A stretch of 52,823 nt of DNA, taken from PVC group bacterium (GTDB lineage Bacteria > Auribacterota > Erginobacteria > Erginobacterales > PUNC01). Shown here in pieces: positions 52,005 to 52,823 of this stretch. Location of the stretch: NCBI GenBank assembly GCA_003551625.1, contig PUNC01000011.1:1-52823 (forward strand), given 5' to 3'. A program made the translations under genes and the position numbers. The notes under the pieces were generated by a model. It had not been told where the DNA came from and made no database searches. It saw only the letters and a list, made by a program, of their open reading frames with translations. Every line of letters starts with the position of its first letter. Positions within the stretch are counted from its first letter, which is position 1.

Positions 52005-52823
52005 TCATTTTATCGGGGAAAACTTCTTCAGGATCAGGGCCGGCACCAGGACCGCCGACCCGGCGGCGACGCAGTAGAGGGCCTGGAGACCGGTCAGGGG
52101 GCTGGTCTGGAAGAGGGTGTTCATCACCCCCCAGCTGGTGAAGACGTACTGGAGGACCGCCAGGGCGGCGATCCCGATCGCCGGGGCGTAGGCGATCTTC
52201 ACCGAACGGTCGCGGAGCCACTCGAAGACCGAGGGGATGAAGCGGCTGATGCTCAGGAGATAGAAGGTCTCCGCCGCCACCAGGGTGTTGACCGCCGCGG
52301 TTCGGGCCAGGGCCAGTTCTCCGGTCGCCCGATAAAGGTAATAGAACATACCGAAGGTCACCCCCAGGTTGGCCAGGGAGATCACCCCCACCCGGAACAG
52401 CAGGCTGGGTTTGAGCAGCCGCTCCTCCGTGTCCCGGGGCGGCCGGTCCATTATATCCTTCGGCCGCGGCTCGAAGGAGAGGGTGAGCATCAGGGCCACC
52501 GAGCTGATCAGATTGATCCAGAGGATCTGGACCGGGACGATCGGGATCACGGCGGCCAAAAGAAGTCCGGCCAGAACGGTCAGGGCCTCGCCGCCGTTGA
52601 CCGGGAGGATGAAGCCGATGGTCTTGAGCAGGTTGGTGTAGACCGTCCGGCCCTCCTCGACCGCGGCCTCGATCGAGGCGAAGTTGTCGTCGGTCAGGAC
52701 CATATCCGAGGCCTCCTTGGCCACCTCGGTCCCCATAATCCCCATCGCCACCCCGATGTCGGCCTGCTGGAGGGCGGGGGCGTCGTTGACCCCGTCGCCG
52801 GTCACCGCCACGATCTCGCCCTG
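52005..52823 (-). CDS. P-type cation-transporting ATPase, C-terminal part
   Basis: The frame runs off the window end; the visible 272 residues begin QGEIVAVTGDGVND. The hinge motif TGDGVNDAPAL and EVAKEASDMVLTDDNFASI mark the end of the P-domain of a P2-type (Ca2+/Mg2+/Na+-like) ATPase. The following membrane domain contains NGGEALTVLAGLLL, ILWINLISSVALMLTLSFEP and six helices in total. P2A Ca2+ pumps usually carry NxxE in M4 and NxxxD in M6; N-L-I-S-S here has no Asp at that place, so a non-calcium or altered specificity is possible. It is just upstream of thiC. Confidence 0.9.
   Translation of the reverse strand, partial: QGEIVAVTGDGVNDAPALQQADIGVAMGIMGTEVAKEASDMVLTDDNFASIEAAVEEGRTVYTNLLKTIGFILPVNGGEALTVLAGLLLAAVIPIVPVQILWINLISSVALMLTLSFEPRPKDIMDRPPRDTEERLLKPSLLFRVGVISLANLGVTFGMFYYLYRATGELALARTAAVNTLVAAETFYLLSISRFIPSVFEWLRDRSVKIAYAPAIGIAALAVLQYVFTSWGVMNTLFQTSPLTGLQALYCVAAGSAVLVPALILKKFSPIK

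Overview
The window reads as chromosomal DNA of a high-GC, Gram-negative-type bacterium, probably from an uncultured and at least partly anaerobic lineage. An outer membrane is indicated by an LpxH-type lipid A enzyme and a beta-barrel protein ending in Phe. Anaerobic or low-potential metabolism is suggested by an AmmeMemoRadiSam-type radical SAM enzyme, pyruvate phosphate dikinase and a polyferredoxin. Genes are tightly packed, with many ATGA start/stop overlaps. No rRNA operon, CRISPR array, integrase or transposase was seen. An Omnitrophota/PVC-like or similar candidate phylum would fit, but this is a guess from gene content only.

Layout. 1-600: end of a redoxin. 645-6621 (minus): nucleotidyltransferase, then (in transcription order) a hypothetical membrane protein, a secreted serpin, a lone receiver domain, a PilB/GspE homologue that has lost its Walker motifs, and RadC; the last four are coupled or nearly so. 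6766-8064 (minus): DUF401 permease. 8196-11090 (plus): two tandem, divergent proteins that look like archaeo-eukaryotic primases (AEP) with a PriL-type four-cysteine C-terminal domain, followed at 11137-12264 by a NapH-like polyferredoxin. 12289-18530 (minus): GT-C-like membrane protein, beta-barrel, LpxH, AmrS-like radical SAM, archaeal-type phosphoglycerate mutase. 18759-20896: NAD synthetase (plus) converging on an SsnA-like amidohydrolase (minus). 21051-23526: large TPR protein and a small membrane protein.

23560-47921 is a long minus-strand housekeeping stretch: tRNA(CAU), rpoD, dnaG, NIF3-like, rsmE, dnaJ, grpE, zinc-ribbon protein, tRNA-Val(CAC), purC, uppP, phosphohexomutase, apt, a second sigma-70 factor, ppdK, glyS, glyQ, recO, a DgkA-PAP2 fusion, ybeY, pgpH, phoH and a LysM protein. 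The phoH-pgpH-ybeY-dgkA-recO-glyQS-ppdK order is a classic bacterial arrangement, here without era. 48059-52823: HIT protein, TauE/SafE transporter, tRNA-Gly(CCC) with a 33-nt duplicate of its 5' half nearby, PfkB kinase, ThiC and the C-terminal third of a P-type cation ATPase.

The most unusual part is 8.1-11.1 kb: the bacterium encodes an ordinary DnaG (25.4-27.2 kb) and, separately, a pair of single-chain proteins that combine PriS-like catalytic motifs with a PriL-like putative Fe-S domain. The second is the serpin / receiver / pseudo-ATPase operon at 2.3-6.6 kb.
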